The notes under the pieces: model-generated
Databases searched by the model: none
Told to the model about the DNA's origin: nothing
The model's input: only the letters and a program-made list of their open reading frames with translations
Translations under genes and position numbers: made by a program
Assembly: GCA_031216915.1 (NCBI GenBank)
Contig: CM062294.1
Location: 31,015,128 to 31,079,127 of the forward strand
DNA: 64,000 nt
Direction: 5' to 3'
DNA from: Pictodentalium vernedei
Lineage: Eukaryota; Mollusca; Scaphopoda; Dentaliida; Dentaliidae
Part shown: piece after piece, positions 38,201 to 53,200 of the stretch
Layout of the letters: each line of letters begins with the position of its first letter
How positions within the stretch are numbered: position 1 is the stretch's first letter

Positions 38201-41200
38201 CTGATCCAATAAATTTCTAAGATTAGTATCGTTCCCACGCTTCCGCACTATCGAAGTATTTCAGTAATATATAAGATACCCGATCTTGCCTTATTACCCG
38301 GAATTTGGGGGGAGCAGCTAGTGTTAAATTCCCATAGGAACCGGACTTTTGGGGGAGCAACTTTGGGGGGAGCAAAAGTACGGCTCCTTGCAGCCAGACC
38401 CGCCAAGCAGTGTAGTACTGCATATATAGTATGCTATGGTATGTATAGTGATATATGTACGCATGGGGCTACAGGTATATATGATGGGTAAGTGGTGGAG
38501 AGATGATGGGAAAATTGGGTTTTCTTGAAAGTTGTTTTCCGCGAAACGGTTGACGTTGCTATTGACGTCGTGTCGTCATGATTCGCGCGCGACGTCATAG
38601 AGATGTTGACCACTGTTATTGTTCACTATACAATCTGACATAACGTTGTTCGGTCGGCCAGTGCGGTAATGCGGATAGTCCTTGGTGTTTTAAATTGGAC
38701 AGTATAGGATGAATGGTCTGTTGGGTTATTACCCCCTTAGTACTATTAACCAACCGAATCCTTTGTATTATCATATGGCTGGTATTGGTAGTTTAATGTT
38801 AGGTCGGGCAGTATTATAATCGTTTGTTTAGAACGGGTGGCATAGGATGCAATGTGTATACCGCTGTAGGTCCCCTGTTAGTCCTCGGTATTATTAACAA
38901 ACCCATTGCTTTGTATTATTCTATGGCTGGCATAGTTAGTACGTTATGGCAGGTCAAGTGGAATTTTGGAGTGGGGGTGGGGGTAATGCCTGGCAGTATA
39001 TAACAGCAGTATAGTATGGGCGATATATACCTCTGTGGGCCCCTACAGATCCCATGTTAGCCCTTAGTACTATTAATCCACCTGATGCTTCATGTTATTC
39101 TATGACTGGTATAGGTAGTATGCAATGCTAGGCATAGGGGTATTGTGGGTAGGGGTACTGCCTGGTAGTTTAGAACGGTACTATCGTATGACGGTATATA
39201 CACCTATAGGCCCCTGTTAGTACTACTAACCAACCGATTGCTTTGTTTTATTATATGGCTGGTGTATGTAATCCGTTATGGCAGACCTAGTGATTTTGTG
39301 GGGGTGGGGGTAATGCTTGGTAGTTTAGAACGGTAGTATATCATAGGCTCTACATATCCCTGTAGGTCTCTTGCTGACCATTGATACGAATTATCAACCA
39401 GGTGCTTCATATTATTGAGCGGTATTCTGGGGTGGGGTCAATGCCTGGTAATACAGAACGGCAGTAGAGTACGGTTGGTATATTCCCCTGCAGGTCCCAT
39501 CCTAACCGTTGATAGTATTAACCTACCAAATGCTTTGTATCATCCTGTTACTGGTAAGGTGGTACGTAATACCAGTAGTTCCTACCCTATTCTGAGTACT
39601 CTTGTTGTTTCATTTATCTAGATCATTTATATAAATTATAATTAACCAATTAGATTGCTTGATTTCCCATAATCTGTATGCAAAGTTATCTCCCTTCTGT
39701 ATAAAACCCTATATCCAATGGCAATATCCCCGGCACCCCAATTTCGGCACCCCCTTTTTTGAAAAACATATGTCCTTCGGCACCCCTTTTTTCTGAAATG
39801 AGGATAAGAGTCGTAGTCATTGAGCTCTGTCAAATGAGATTGAATTGGTTTAATTTCTAGAAAAAACGAAGAATCTAACTGGTATTTTTAGGAATACAGT
39901 TTCAAAATATTTTCATCAGATAAGGCTATACGGCCTTAGAAAAAAACATCGATGGGTCATTCTCACTCTGTTTCTTCATGGTGTCGTTGCTCATCTGTTG
40001 CCACGGGTGGATCCAATGAATGAGGCGCAGTTTTATAACTCAACTGTTTTTCACAAGCATCGGAAATAGGAGTTGCAGTATCATCATCGACAACACATGT
40101 ATATCAACAGCTTGAGGTAGATCCGGTGGTAGATACCGGATATTTACCAGAGGAAGTAGATATCCTTGTGTTATCGCGGACAATACGGCACCCCGTGCAT
40201 ACAACGGTAGCAGGTCTCTCGCGAACCGTTATAAAATGTCTTTCCTCTTTCAAACTCAAAATCTATATAAAACTGTGGGAATATTTTGCCTGGAAAACAT
40301 TGTACTCATTTTCAATGAAGCGACCGCAGGGTCGAACGAAAATCCCATTTTCAAAAATATTCCCCAGTGACGCCACGGGATCCTGCCTACAAAAGTGGGA
40401 TATCCCCTCTCGTGCACTTCACCATCTCGCTGCTGAGCACGCGGGGGGTGGGGGGGGGGGGGGAGATGCTTCGCATCATGACCCAGCGATTGAAAGTGAT
40501 CAACCCCTCCCCTCCCCAATAAAACACAGACTCCTTGATCCGACACTGACTGCCAAATAAATTGAGGATACCTAGTGTTTTTGAGTGGATACCGAAAATT
40601 ATCTCATGAGTGACCGAGACAAACGTCCGCGCGAGCAAAAACATAATTTTATCTCGGTCACAAGTGAGTTAATTTGCGGTATCCACTCAAAAACACTAAA
40701 TTTTCTTTTTATTGTACGCTTTTTATAAGAATCTGATAATTCCATTCGTCTCAACATTGAATTGATGCATGAAAGTAAACAGCGCTTTGAATCATTGAAA
40801 CGCGGAAGTGATTTGATTGATATTCGGAACAGATAGCGTCTTGCAATCTGATTCAGCTGGCGGGGTTCTAGTCCAAATATGTCCTGAAAGTCTGTAATAT
40901 AAGTTTTTGGTTTCGTACGTCCTTTGAAAGGACGTACGAAACCAAAAACTTATATTACGGACTTTCAGGCCATGTTTGGACGAGCGGGTTTCATGCATCA
41001 ATTCAAGATGACTACGGGTTGAATTATTGCTGGAAATGATCGGTATCCACTCAAAATCACTAGAGTTTCTTTTCATTATACGTTTTCAGAACAAATCGAC
41101 CATTTCCATTGTTATTTTGACTCGTATTCACCTTGAAGTGATGCTTTGAAAGCCGCCATTTTGATTGATAACGTGAAAGTGAAAAATTCTATATCATCAC

Positions 41201-44200
41201 AGTGGGGTATACGATTTCTATCTTTCCGCAATTTCTTCGATAATCTATTGTTTAGCGTATAATAAATGTCCCTTACCTCTGCGATATCCGACATCAATCT
41301 GTAACAGTACTGACCACTTCTTCCCATCCTTCAGCTGAATATTCTGAAGAGCTTTTATTCCTTCTAGACTGTCAAAGAGTACATGGAATACTTTCAACTG
41401 GTTCGCATACTGCTCTAATCTGAGATATAGAAAAAAATAATATAGACATGGACTTTATTACGTTGCGTTGATCTTACAATTCAAGAGTGATGTAAGTAAT
41501 TCCATTGACTCGGGTTATGATGATATTAGAAGATGGCGTGGTATTTATATTCATTGATTAGAAAACCATCCCTCCCTAGAAAGTGTTATTTTGTATCAAT
41601 AATAAACTGGCTACCTGGATATTTGGAAAAAGATTGATATTTATTCTAGGAAACTCATGAATTTGATGTATAATATATTCTTGGAATGAATATATGGCAG
41701 TGACAGAAGAGGCAACCTATTAAAATATCTTCTAACTTCCGAATGTTCTCTGACAGATTGTTGAAATTATATCACACACATGCCGAATGCAATAATTATA
41801 TCACACACATACCGAATGCAATAATTATATCACACACATGCCGAATGCAATAACTATATCACACACATGCCGAATGCAATAATTATATCACACACATGCT
41901 GAATGCAATAACTATATCACACACATGCCGAATGCAATAATTATATCACACACATGCTGAATGCAATAATTATATCACACACATGCCAAATACAATAATT
42001 TGAGTGTCCTGATTGAGCTTGTCTTAATCTACTGTATTTTCACTTCCCTATTACGCCCTTGTTTGTAATAACTGAGGACTTTTGTCAAAGCTCCACTTTT
42101 GTAATAAAAATAGCCAAGTTTTGTCAAAGCTCACCACATCTGTAATAAATCGCTAGGTTTTGTCATGCATCGAGGCCACGAGGTTTGTAATAAAAATCAC
42201 GAGGTTTTGTCATAAAAAAGTTCCCAACCATTTTTGTCATAGAAATAGTTTTGTTAGATATTACTTTTTTCACACGTATCAAAGATTTCTTAGCACCAAC
42301 TAATGCACCTTATGCCTTATACCATTATGTTGGTGCCATGAGTAGTATGTAATTGTAGGTAATGTGATATTGTTGGGGTGTGTGGTTATCAGGTATGGTA
42401 GTATAGTAAGAAGGATTTGCACCTCTGTTGGTGTACTGTTAACTCTTAGTTCTACTTATTCACCTTATGTCTTTTACAATTTCCTGGTTGTTATGGGCAG
42501 TACGAGATGGTAGGTCATGTGATGTTGAGCCTCCGAATATCCATTAACATATCTACAGCCGTATCTGTCGGAGATGTGCTATTTCTCTACAATTGGATTG
42601 TTCTGGACTGTACTCCAGTAGCGTAGAAGAACCTTCATGATTCCTAGCTCCTATATTGCCCCAACACCCTTGCGCCCCTAGAACACAGCTGTCGTGGTGC
42701 TTATAGACCATACCCTTCATGAAGATAGTGGTTTTGGAACTTTTGTGGATTGAAAACAGTTCTGGTATGGGCATTATTGGGACTTTTCGGGGCTGGCACT
42801 ACACTCCATCCACACAACTACACCACCAATCACTAATATATCCATCATTGATCCTACAGAATCAACCAATAGCATGCCGCATGTTCCGCGTGTTGCGCTA
42901 ACTTAAAACTTGAGTTCCCACGGGTATTCCAAATGTGACTCCAAGGACTTGGCGTGAACAAACTTGAATCTGACCTCCAAGGATGCTCTTTACCAATCAT
43001 CAAAAGAATATTTCTGGTGGATCTGAAGAAGAATTTAAAACAATTTCCCTCTTAAAAATTTGGGTTCCCACATGGAGCCCACATATGAATCAAATGACTT
43101 CGGTTGACCAAACTTGAATCTCACCCCACTCATACAAAATATTAAAAGAGTTTGACTGGTGGATCTGGAAAAGAAGATGTTTAAAACAATATTGCTCACA
43201 TTACAATAAGTTAAAATTCGGGCTCCCACAGTGAGACAAAATATGACTCCAGGGACTTGATTTGTTTTGCACAAACTTCAAGCTGACACAACCACAGCCC
43301 CCCCCCCCCCCACCCCCGTCCCACACCCCGAGAGGCAGTATAACCAGTATCAAGGTATTTTGACTAATAGATCTGAAAAAGACGATTATTTTAAAGTAAA
43401 TTTTCTCATATTGCACCAAGGTAAAATTCGGGTCTCAGGGACTTGTTTTGAATAAACCTGAATCAGACCCCCTCTATGTAGACCCCCTCTAAGAATTTTG
43501 TATACTAAGTACCAAATAATTCTGATTGGAGTTTTGGATAAGATCAATTTTGTTTCAGTTTTGTAGAATGTTTGTGGGGTGATAACATAATTATGCTCCC
43601 ATCGCCTTGAGGCTTTGTAAAGGCATCATCTTAAAGAATCAACTGTTATTCATACTGAATTTCCTTCAAAACTGCTTCACTGAATAACCCTTTACCCAAC
43701 GTAACGACCAAAACCGGCCAGGGCTAGTCACAAAAGTCGCCAATTAATTTTCATTATTTTTTTCATTTTTTGTCTCAAAAACATAGGTTATGACCCCTCG
43801 TTGGAACGAGCTCGTCCAAATTAGGTATTCAAGAATTTTGTCTACAAGTGACCTCCTGCTTTTCATGTTAGGTAAAGGGTTAAAGGTTAAGAGGAGTAAA
43901 TTTAAAAACAGTCCACCATTGAAGATGAAAATGATGAAATTGTCCAGCTGGTATTGGACAATGGATCACTGTTCAAACCAGGATTTTAGGATACCGTGTT
44001 GAGTCCTCAATGTACTTTTCGCCCCTGGTTAGACCGGCTTGGTCTGTTTGGGGTTTTTTCGTGTGTTTTTTTTTTATCACTTTTCATGCTCTCAAAGGGT
44101 TTTTCTCTTATAGTTTCTTCAACATCTGCTCATTTTCATAGGAGTAATTACATGAGATTAAGGCAGTGGTGTTTCTTTGGTAAGAAAGAAAATGGGTGAC

Positions 44201-47200
44201 ATTTTTCATTACGTTATATCAAGAAATAATTGAATATTTTAAAAATCACTTTCCTAAGAAATGGACAGCTGAAAATCTTCGTAAGGCTTTTTTAAGGCAA
44301 CCTCTTGAAGAATTCAGCTGATATCCCTTCTGAATTTCTTTGACAACTGTTGTATTGATGATACGTGGAGAGGAGCAAATTTGTAATAGGCCCACCACTG
44401 AAGATGAAAATGAGGAAATTGATTGTGCATGTCTGGCGGGTTTCAGACAATCGGTCACTGTTCAAACGAGTATTTCAGGACACCAGGTGATGTGCACCGT
44501 AAACGTTTGGCCCCTGGTCAGATAGGTTTGCCTGTTTTTTATCTTTGTTTTTTTTTACTTTTCATGCTCTCTGAGAGGTTTTCTTTTAAAGATACTTAAA
44601 ATCTCCTCCTTTTCGTGGGAGTAATTATATGAGTTTAAACCACTTGTGTTACCTTGGTAAGTTGCAAAGAAATAGCATCGAGATAGAGTGACACACTGTA
44701 ATGCACTGTTTCCAACAGTGTGCTACATCTCCGCACCTCATCGGTTCAATGAAAGAATGTATAAAATAAGTTGAGGTATTGTATAAGTTGTCTTTGCACT
44801 AACACGGGTAAATGTATCAAAATTACTTTACTTTTCTCTTGAACAAAGATACAAGAGCTCCCTGAAAAAGTCAAGGTAACCTTTTGCCATGTTACACACT
44901 TTCTAATTTGAACATATTATGAAATATTTCCCTAAGACCGATCTACATGTACACTGCAAAAAATATAGGTTCTCTTTAAAACCAAAACTGGTTCTAATCT
45001 TGTCCCTGAGATGGAACCAGTTCTGTTTAAACAGTATTTATTTCAAATCAAATAAATTTATAAAAATTAACATTAAATATTAACAGAATTAAACATAAAT
45101 TAAGGGGGTTTCAGTCGTAAGTTTAGACCTTATACGAGGTTGTCTCAAATCATTATTAAGCAAAGGAGATATGAACAGTTGGCATATCGAACCAGTTTTG
45201 GTTCTATACGGAACCAAAACTGGTTCGATATGCCAACTGTCCATATCTCCTTTGTTTCAAAATGTTTGGCGACTGCGTTGAATAAGCTCCATGTTTACTG
45301 CTGAATCTTCTTCAGTTCATGTAATGTTCTGTTAAAACTGAATGCTAATCTTGGTAAATTTATTTGATTTGAAATAAATACTGTTTAAACAGAACTGGTT
45401 CCATCTCAGGGACAAGATTAGAACCAGTTTTGGTTCTAGAGAGAACCTATTTTTTTTGCAGTGTACTGGAAATACTTTTTGGTGATATTTCAGCAAACTC
45501 CAATTACCTTACAAGTACTCTATTGAACAACCAGTCTTTTTTAACCCTTTGAACCCGCGCGGCCGCTTTTCCGGCCCAGGAACATTATACGCTATAATTT
45601 CATGAAGTTGGGTAGCTGATACGTAAATATGTGGTGTAGACAGTCAATATTTCCAACGTGCAGCCCGATGGCTGTATGTTGAAAATATGTGGGGTAGACA
45701 GTCAATATTTCCAACGTGCAGCCCGATGGCTGCATGTTGAAAATATTAATGGTCTACCCCCAAATTATGAAAATGGACTCTTCCAATTGATGTAATTGAA
45801 CTGACATGGAAGATACCACCAGAGTTCATAGGACTAGAGATTTGAAGACCTCAAAAACTGAGAGGCAACAATTCACGATCTTTTAAAGATTCCATTTGAG
45901 CATCTGCATAAATGATGTTCTCCAAATAATGGTGAATATTTCAATTGAATGGGCCTGCATACCATTCCCAAAACAGAACACGAGGTCACATGGGACATGG
46001 GGCGATCACCAAGTTATTTAAAGGATTTAATTTGCATCTATGGCTAGTTAACACAACATAGGTTGAAGTTATTTAATTAGTATTACTCTGTTGTCCAAAC
46101 CAGGTAATTTTTGTCTAGTTTTGGGATGCTACCACATAAATAATGCCCAGATTTCCAGTTATGCAAAACTAGGGAGTCCAAATATCAACCTTGAGACTTA
46201 AGTTGAACAAACTTGAATTTGATCCCTTCCACTCCATCCCCAGGATTCCATATACCATACATCAATACATTCTGAATGGTGGATCTGAAGGAGATTTTTA
46301 AAAAATATTACTTGTCATATTATACTAAGTTAAAATTTGGGCCCCCATAGGGAGCCCAAATATGAATCCCGGGACTTAATTTGAACAAACTTGAATCTGA
46401 ACCCAGCTGGCGTGTTGTATCAAAACATTCTGACTGGTGGGTTGTGAGAAGAAGATTTTGATAATATTGCCAATTTAGCACTATAATAAAATTTGCCCCC
46501 CACCCCCACCACTCCCTCATGTGGAACATAAATATCAGAAGAAGAGTTCTAAGTATTATTCCTCATACTGGACTAAGTTAAAATTCGGGCTCCAATAGGG
46601 AGTCCAAATATTAACCCAGCGACCTGGTTTGGATAAACTTAGATCTAACCTCCCTAGGGATGGTGTATACCAAATATCAAAAGATTCTGACAGGTGGATC
46701 TGAAGAAGTTTTTCAAAGGTTATTCCCCATAGTGAATTAAGTTAAAATTCCCCACAGGAAGCTTGCCGATGTTAAAATTCGGGCTGCTGTGTCGAGCCCA
46801 AATATGAACCGAGGGGCTTAAATTTTACAATGTTGTATCCCTCCACACACGCACGGATGTTGTGTACCAAAAATTCTGGTCACTGGTTCTGGAGAAGAAA
46901 TGTTTTTAAAATTTTTGCAAATATGCTGACTCAGTATATTTTCGATGCCACTCACAGAACACAACCGATGGCAGTTTGTTACTACCATTCCATTCAGTTT
47001 GACTTAAGGATGCTTCATACCAAATAACAGTTGTCTGTTCCCTGTGGTTTGGGAAATATGGGGGTTTGAAAATATTTCGCCTTTTAGCTCCTGGGGTTCC
47101 CATGGGGATGAGGGGAATTTTTTTTTGCAGGATCCAAGTACTTATGACTCAATAATACCACATAACACATACCATATAACCATATTTGGTTGAAACCGTT

Positions 47201-50200
47201 CAGAAAATTGAAATTATTGGTGGGCCAAAAACCTTGCCCCTCACATAACAAAGAGAAATATTGCACAAAGTAATTCGCGTGAACAAATCCGATTCTAAAC
47301 CTCAAAAGAAAGTTTAATACCAATACCAAGTCATTGGTAAGAATAAGAAGTTTTAAAAAAATATTTGAGAGCATTTTCCCACACACACTTCCTATGGGGA
47401 GGGGCAAGTTGATTTGGACAAAATCAAAATGCGATGTCAGAACAAATAATGACCTCCAATATAATTAAAATCGGTCCTGCGGTTTTGAAGGAGAAGTCAC
47501 AAAACGCCACCTTTATGCGAGACGACGTTGCACGCCGGATGACGGACGACAGACGACGGACGATCACTAAGGCTCAACATAACTTTCAGTCAGGTGAGCT
47601 AAAAACTGAAAAAAACGGGAATGTTTTTGTTTTGAGCTCTACAGCACACTAAAATTTCGTGACTAACTGTCTTTATTGACGTACGACCATCAATGCATGG
47701 GCAGCCCGAAACGTATTTTGGTGACGTCGACATCAATAACGTCACCCGAAAACCGACCATATACGTCGAGAATTTCCCGGTCGGTGCCACATTTTTAGAT
47801 ATTGTTTTTGCTGGAGAATGTATTTCCAATATTTCGAGAACGAAAGTTTAATAGACGATTTGAAACTAAAAGTTTGCGAAAAAGGTCCAAATTGGGCGCT
47901 GTAATGGGTATAGGCATGGAAAAGGTTTATAAGTGTGCCAAAATGTCGTCAGAATCGTAAAAGGGGAAGAACCCTAAATCGTGGCTGAGTAAAAAAAAAA
48001 CAGGTTAACAATGGCAACCTCATTTAATGACTTAAATGGAGGATGTGGAATGAGTGTTCTCGTCACTCCATATTTATGAAACGAGCCTAAACATTTTCCG
48101 TTTTGCCGAGACTCTGGCTCGGCAAAACGGGGAATTCGTAGACGAGTTTAATAAATATCGAGTGACCAATCACGAGTTTCATATACTGTTTATCATATGA
48201 CACCACTGTTATCTTTTAGATAGAAAATGGTTAAAGAATGAAATTTCACGTTGAACGTCATAAAGCAATATACCATAAGTGCAAGAATGTCAAAATCAGT
48301 TTTGAAATAACATTAATTTAACCAATCAGGAAGCGGTCCTTTTTTAAATTTACCAATCATATCAACTGAAGGTGTTATGAAGCATTAATCAATTTTTATT
48401 GAAAATATGAAATGTTAATAAGCCGATAAAAAGGAGAAGTGATATGATAAATATAGAAACTTGTATTAGATAAGAAATAAAAAAATTAAGTAACACCTTT
48501 TTCAGTTCCGCAAATCTTTTACGAAGTATTTCACGAAGAATTGTACAAAATGCTGCATCAGAAATGTTGTTTAACCCTTTACCTAACATGAAAAGCAGAC
48601 GACACGTGCAAAACCAATTCTTGAATAACTATTTCTTTTTTCTTTTTTTTTTGTCTCAAAAACATAGATTATGTCAACTCATTGGAACGAGCTCGAAGGC
48701 TCGTTCCAACGAGGGGTCATAACCTATGTTTTTGAGACAGAAAATGAAAAAAATATTGAAAATTAATTGGCGATTTTTGAGAATAGCGCTGGGCGGTTTT
48801 GACCGTTACAAAATGAGAGAATGATTTTACTATCCAAAGAAATAGAGTATTATTTTTTCAGATTAGGTATCTGAAGCAAATTTACCTTTTTGCTTTCTTT
48901 TTCGAAACAAATATACCTTTTTGCTTTCTCTTCCGTAATGATTATTGCGTACAGAATGTCTTCGAAGCCAGCATTGGTATAGAAACGCACTTCTTCTACA
49001 GTAGAAACTTCTATACATCGCTTGGTACCTCTCGTCGCAATCTCAGCAGCTTCGCTGTGAAGTGAAAATATTTTAATACAAGCAAACGAAAGTTTGATAT
49101 AAATGTCGAACTATAAAAATATCAAACCAGTGTTCCTATGTGAGATCAGTTCGTAATCAAGTAGGAGGTATCTCATAATTTAAACAACCTAGTCCGTGCG
49201 TTGAGTGACTTGAGTGAAGCAGTGAGGTGCTACAGCACGGGACAGGTTGTTCAAACTCACGAAATATCGACATCGTGGTTAGTAACTAACTTACACCCTG
49301 CCTTTAGTTCAGTCAGCACAATGCATGGAAGCGAGTATACTCAGTGACGTCACCCGAACACATAGTCTATTGTTCTGTCAGGTATTACAAGTTGCTTACA
49401 CTCTGGTTCTTTTGTTTTGTAGGGGTTAGTAACTTGCAATACCTGATAAAACAATGTACCGAGTGTTCAAGTGACGTCACTTGAATACCTCTCGTATACT
49501 GAGTATACCCGAGTCGGTGCGTTTTATTGATTGAACAAAAGATAGGGTGTAAGTAGGTTACCATCCTATCTGTCGGTATTCATGAACACCTCTCCGATCT
49601 GCTGCTCGCCGTCACTCACTCACCGCACGATGTCAGGTTGTTTAAATCCATGAATACCTCTAGTAGGGTTAATATCTATTACTTGCATGAACCGATAAGA
49701 CAATAGAATCAGGTTGTAATATTGGCAACACACTTTAGGTGAATAACATTTAACTTGTTGGGGGAGGGCGTTAATTAAAGATTCAGTTCTCTAGACGATA
49801 GTGCGGTAGGTGAAATTATTTCTGAACATCCTTAACAACCGATGGTTTGCACCAAGCTATGACGTCACATTACTAATTCTGTTCGGAATTCGACGCTGTT
49901 ATGGGTTATTTGTTTATCAACTTTTCGTGGTTTTTGCGCCCCGACGACCGTTAAAACGATGTGATGTCCCTTAACTCAGAGACTTACTTACCTACTTACA
50001 TATCCTCTTCACTCTGGTCAGAGTAAAAGACCTTAAGAAGAGTTCCCCACCCAGCACGGATTTTTACCTTCATCTTTACTTCTTCCCAGGTCATTCCCAA
50101 CTCATTCAGTTCTCCGTCTACGGTTCTTCGCCAGGTGGTTTTTGACCTATCTCTTGGTCTTTTACCTAGTGGGGAACATCGGGGAGCTGCCCTGGTGATG

Positions 50201-53200
50201 TTAGTTCCGGGCAATCTGTGAACATGTCCTATCCATCTCCAGCACCTCTGTTGTATTTGTTGGATGATGTAGGAGGACTCAGTCAAATCTAGCAGGTCTT
50301 TGTTGGAGATCCTCTGTCGCCAGAATATTCTGCATATTCTTAGACGGCAGCCATGATGGAAACTTGACAGAGCTCCCGTGTCTGTTTTTGTTGACTCTCC
50401 AGCATTCGTTACCATACGTCAAGATGGATTTGAAAGTTGTAGATTCGGAACTTTGTTTTACAGTTATACTGCTTGGACTTCCAGACTGGTCTTAATCATT
50501 CAAATGCTAATTTTGCTTGAGCAAGTCTGTTCTTTATGTCCTTCTTGGTAGAGTCCTCGGTACAGGCAACAGAGCCCACATAGGTAAACTTTCTACCTGT
50601 TCAATATCTATGGTGTCCATAGTTAGTTTGGTGTTTGATGTTGCATTTAGTCGCCTGTCTTTTTTGCATTTATCAGAAGTCCTGTTTGATTTGCATAGTG
50701 ACTGAACAGTCTTGTCTTTCTTTGAATATGGCCTATTCTGGATGATAATAGAGCTATATCGTCTGCAAAGTCCAGGTCTTCTAAAGTTGAGAACATGGAC
50801 CATGCGATGTCATTTTTCTGGTCACTTTTGGTTTTCCTCATCACCCAGTCTATGGTTGCTAGGAATAAGATGGGTGAGATGATACAACCCTGTCTTACAC
50901 CAGATTTGACTGCAAGCCAATCGGTGGTTTTGTTATTTAAGAGCACTGCACATTCGAAGTCTGCATATAAGCATTTTATCAGGGCAACCTTTTTATTATA
51001 TAAGAGTTTAGAATTTCCCATAGTGTTTCTCTGTGTATGCTGTCGAAGACCTTTTTAAGTCTGGCAAGTTTAAGTTAAAGGGAGCCTTTCATTCAATACA
51101 CTGCTCAATGATGTTCTTCAGTGTGAAGATTTGATCGATACATCCTTTTCCCCTGAATCCAGCTTGTTCTTGTCTAAGGATCTTATCAAGTAGGTGTTGA
51201 TTCTGTTCAGGAGAACTCTACAAAAGACTTTGCCGGGAGTTGAGATTAGTGTTATACCTCTCAAGTTATAACATTTGCCTAAATCACCCTTCTTTGGTAG
51301 TTTTACAATGAGGCCTTTGGACCAGTCACCGGGGATGTTATTCTCCCAGATGTTACAAAAGAGGTTGTGTTGCTGTTCCAGTGTCTGCCTTCAGTAGTTC
51401 TCCTTGAATGCCACCAGTCCCTGCTGCTTTTCCGATCTTCATGGATTTTATGTCTCTGCTTACTTCTTCTTATGATGGTGGATCAGTGCAAATATCCAGG
51501 TCGTAATTTGGGGTTGGGGGTGGTGGGGGGGGGGGGGGGTTGGTGTGGTCTCCTTCAAAAGATGAGTGTATCAGTATCTCCTTCGTGGGTTCTGGTCTGT
51601 TCAATACTGACGTAAAATGCTCTACCCATCGTGCTGCTTGTTCGTGTTCTGTGTCAGTGATCACTCCATTCTTATCTTTTACTAGAGGTGGCTGTTTGGT
51701 CTGTCCGCTTAGCTCCATAGTAATCTTGTAGACTGTATTTAGATCACTCCCAATTGCAGCCTTTTCTGCTTCTTCTACTCTTTCTTCGGGGTATGTTCTC
51801 TTGTCGTTCCTTGCACCCTTTCTAAATTCTTTATCCCTCTCATTGTAATCTTTCTCAGCTTGTTCTCTCAGTCTGGGTGATTAACTTCCCATGACCTTCC
51901 CTTTCAGTTTAGTTCTTTGTTTAATTACTTTCTGTATGCTTTCTGTCAGCCATTCTTTGTTGTTTCTTTTGGTCTTCTCGCTTGCATCGATGTACGCTTT
52001 CCTGATGTTCCACCACTTATTATCTGTATGCTTTCCTGCTTCTGGGGCCAGGTCTTCCAGTGCTCTAAAATCTGTTTCTCAGTTCGACAGAGTTCGATGG
52101 TAAATTTTTGTTTTATTTCAGGATCTTTTTGGCGTTTAACATTGATTATTTTCATATCAGACTTTTCGTTATTGTTAGCCTTTTTCAGTTTCAGTCGAAG
52201 TTTTTCAGCTACTAAATGGTGGTCACTATATAGTGTCTCGCAATGATTGTCGCCAGTTCCCATTGATTGTGATATTGTCAGTTTGGTTTTTATCCCGACC
52301 ATTTGGAGAATTCCGTGTTATTTTATGGATATCCTTGTGTTTGAATAAGGTTCCTCCTATGACTAATCCGACTGACGCACACAAATTGACTAGACTTTCT
52401 TCATTTTTCATTCATACAGTACAGTCACCGTGGATAGGTCGTAATCCACACATGAGCAGTAATGTCCACGCATCTGTTTACCATGTAGTAAAAATCATCA
52501 TTAGCAAAATTTTAATTAATGAAGCACCGGGTTGTACCCGGTGCTTCATTAATTAAATTTTTGATGATTATTCCTGTAATTAGTGTTTGGAATCTAATAT
52601 TATTGCGTCCGTGGAAATATTGCCCACGCGTGGAAAGTGACCAGACCACGGCGACTGTACTGTAGTGCCATGTCCTTCTTTTCCCATAGCTCTTTCGTTC
52701 CCACTGTTATCATTTCCGGCCTTTGCATTCTGAACGTCGTGTTGTGATGTTTTTGTTGATCTGAGCCTGTAGAGCTTCGTAGTAAATGTTTTTAATTTCC
52801 TTGTCGTTGTCGTCTGTTGGTGCGTATCATTGCATTACTGTTGTTTTAGCATATTTGGAGTTAACACATGCTCTGATTAGACTCTTATTGATGGGTTCCC
52901 ATTCTATTAAGCTACGCTAACACTTTTTATTCATGGCAATGGCCACGCCTTCTGTATGTCGGTTGGCGTTTCTATAAGGAAAGAGCGTTTGTTTTTGTCT
53001 ATTTTCTGAGTTATCAACCCCCCCCCCCCCTCCAAAAAAAAAAAATTAAAAAAAAATAATGGCCAAATTATGTAAATGGGCATAGGCCATTTACATTATG
53101 TTTGGCCTTTGCTTGTATGGGTTCATAACTCAAGAAATAGACAGAAACAAACTATCGTTCCTTATCATTAAACACTTGAGGGGCAATAAATTTGAACACT

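Noticed and set aside
40126-40560. 144-codon plus-strand ORF
   Set aside because: Includes a poly-Gly run from a G homopolymer and has no recognisable features.
41765-41996. CRISPR-like array with 29-bp repeats
   Set aside because: Head-to-tail minisatellite with no spacers.
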